Shown here in pieces: positions 13,188-13,677 of a stretch of DNA of 13,677 nt. The notes under the pieces are model-generated. The model searched no databases and was not told the origin of the DNA. It was given only the letters and a program-made list of their open reading frames with translations. Both the position numbers and the translations under genes were made by a program. How positions within the stretch are numbered: position 1 is the stretch's first letter; each line of letters opens with the position of its first letter. This stretch comes from Thermoplasmatales archaeon (GTDB lineage: Archaea > Thermoplasmatota > E2 > UBA202 > DSCA01), in NCBI GenBank assembly GCA_011049295.1, contig DSCA01000118.1, positions 1 through 13,677 of the forward strand, read 5' to 3'.

Positions 13188-13195
13188 CATAAAAA
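13188..13195 (-). promoter_or_regulatory. TATA-like box for the rubrerythrin operon
   Basis: On the - strand this reads TTTTTATG, centred about 27 bases upstream of the rubrerythrin ATG at 13165. Its T5 run could also terminate the upstream MutY-like gene, which stops at 13212. No redox-regulator operator is recognised. Confidence 0.5.
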
Positions 13196-13211
13196 CGTTT
13201 CAATGCGGGCC

Positions 13212-13677
13212 TCAGGCGATGCGCAGGCCGGTCCGCTCCTCGGCGATGAATCCCTCCCGCTTGAGCTGGTCAACGAGGGGTGTCACCCGGTGGAGAGAGA
13301 CCCCCAGCGCATCCGCCAGGTCCTCCCTGGAGATGCCCGGCTCGGCCAGCACCGCTTTCAGGATGCGTCCCCGCACCTGGCGGTTGGAGCCCTCGAAGGG
13401 GGTCTGCCGGGAGTAGTGGGCGCTTTTCCGGCTGGGGTTGGGATGGCGCTGCTTGACCAGAGCCCCGAAATCCATGAGAGCCGAGTACCAGTCCCGGGGA
13501 TGCTCCCGGTCCATGCTCTGCTCCACCAGGGGACGAAGGGCGGCATCGCTGACTTTGGATGCTTCTCCCAAAAAGCAGTGGATGAACACCGCCCGGATGT
13601 TGGTGTCTATGACCACCGCCGGCCGGTCGAAGGCAAAGGCGCGCACGGCGGCCGCCGTGCGCGCCTTTGCCTTCGAC
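13212..13677 (-). CDS. MutY-like A/G-specific adenine glycosylase, C-terminal part, cluster-less
   Basis: This is the 3' part of a HhH-GPD base-excision repair glycosylase resembling MutY, which removes adenine opposite 8-oxoguanine. The 5' part lies beyond the window edge. Visible are the TAAAVRAFAF helix and VIDTN with the conserved catalytic aspartate (D14, counting from the GTG at 13646), followed by WYSALMDFGA. Where MutY normally carries the four cysteines of a [4Fe-4S] cluster, this protein has a basic NPSRKSAHYSRQ segment and no cysteine. The rest (about 90-144) is a winged helix (ISREDLADALGVSLHRVTPLVDQLKREG). Cluster-less MutY relatives with an FEGS-RQ-RG signature are known. Sequence upstream of about 13659 (S-K-A-K-A-R) does not fit the expected GxGPY hairpin and belongs to the terminal palindrome. 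The GTG at 13646 is not the true start. Confidence 0.75.
   Translation of the reverse strand, partial: SKAKARTAAAVRAFAFDRPAVVIDTNIRAVFIHCFLGEASKVSDAALRPLVEQSMDREHPRDWYSALMDFGALVKQRHPNPSRKSAHYSRQTPFEGSNRQVRGRILKAVLAEPGISREDLADALGVSLHRVTPLVDQLKREGFIAEERTGLRIA
13626..13677. repeat. Perfect 52-base palindrome at the window end
   Basis: The last 52 bases equal their own reverse complement. The centre lies between 13651 and 13652, inside the 14-base core ACGGCGGCCGCCGT (13645-13658). It runs exactly to the last base of the window. Its inner arm (13626-13650) is normal MutY-like coding sequence, while the outer arm is the same sequence inverted and breaks the protein homology. This is the expected signature of a fold-back at a contig end rather than a biological element. 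Confidence 0.9.

Overview
The window reads as high-GC archaeal chromosome, probably Euryarchaeota and tentatively Thermoplasmatota. The main evidence is a repeated promoter layout: an AT-rich TATA-like box centred about 23-27 bases upstream of a start codon with no ribosome binding site between them, as expected for leaderless archaeal mRNAs. Further support comes from two tRNA genes without an encoded CCA, a C-terminal PGF-type surface-anchoring signal, a presenilin-type protease and a Lrp/AsnC regulator. The lineage below domain level is inference.

Left part (1-2760, + strand): the end of a Lrp/AsnC-like regulator, a ribulose-phosphate 3-epimerase, a secreted beta-propeller/PKD surface protein with a C-terminal anchor, and tRNA-Leu(GAG). 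An ArsB/NhaD-type ion transporter lies on the - strand (2759-4135). It diverges from a bacterial-type S-adenosylmethionine synthetase (4219-5373), which is followed by a universal stress protein (5415-5852) and tRNA-Arg(CCT).

Central part (5966-9968): one base after tRNA-Arg begins a 726-residue secreted, membrane-anchored phospholipase-D-like protein (CARDB-like region, lamin-tail domain, two HKD motifs, C-terminal membrane helix). One base after its stop is a rhomboid protease with a C-terminal zinc ribbon. A presenilin-type aspartyl intramembrane protease converges on the rhomboid gene, and both stop codons lie in one CTAG. This surface-protein/intramembrane-protease cluster is the most interesting part of the window.

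Right part (10021-13677, - strand): an oxygen-stress and redox group, consisting of a diiron ferritin-like protein, a flavin reductase, and an apparent operon of rubrerythrin, nitroreductase and AEC-family transporter. The rubrerythrin reading frame is broken by an apparent one-base loss in a C run. Last comes the 3' part of a MutY-like adenine glycosylase that lacks iron-sulfur cysteines and ends in a winged helix. The window ends in a perfect 52-base palindrome running to the last base, which looks like a fold-back assembly artefact because it replaces conserved MutY sequence.

The window is gene-dense. No stretch over about 300 bases lacks a gene, and I saw no CRISPR array, insertion sequence or rRNA.
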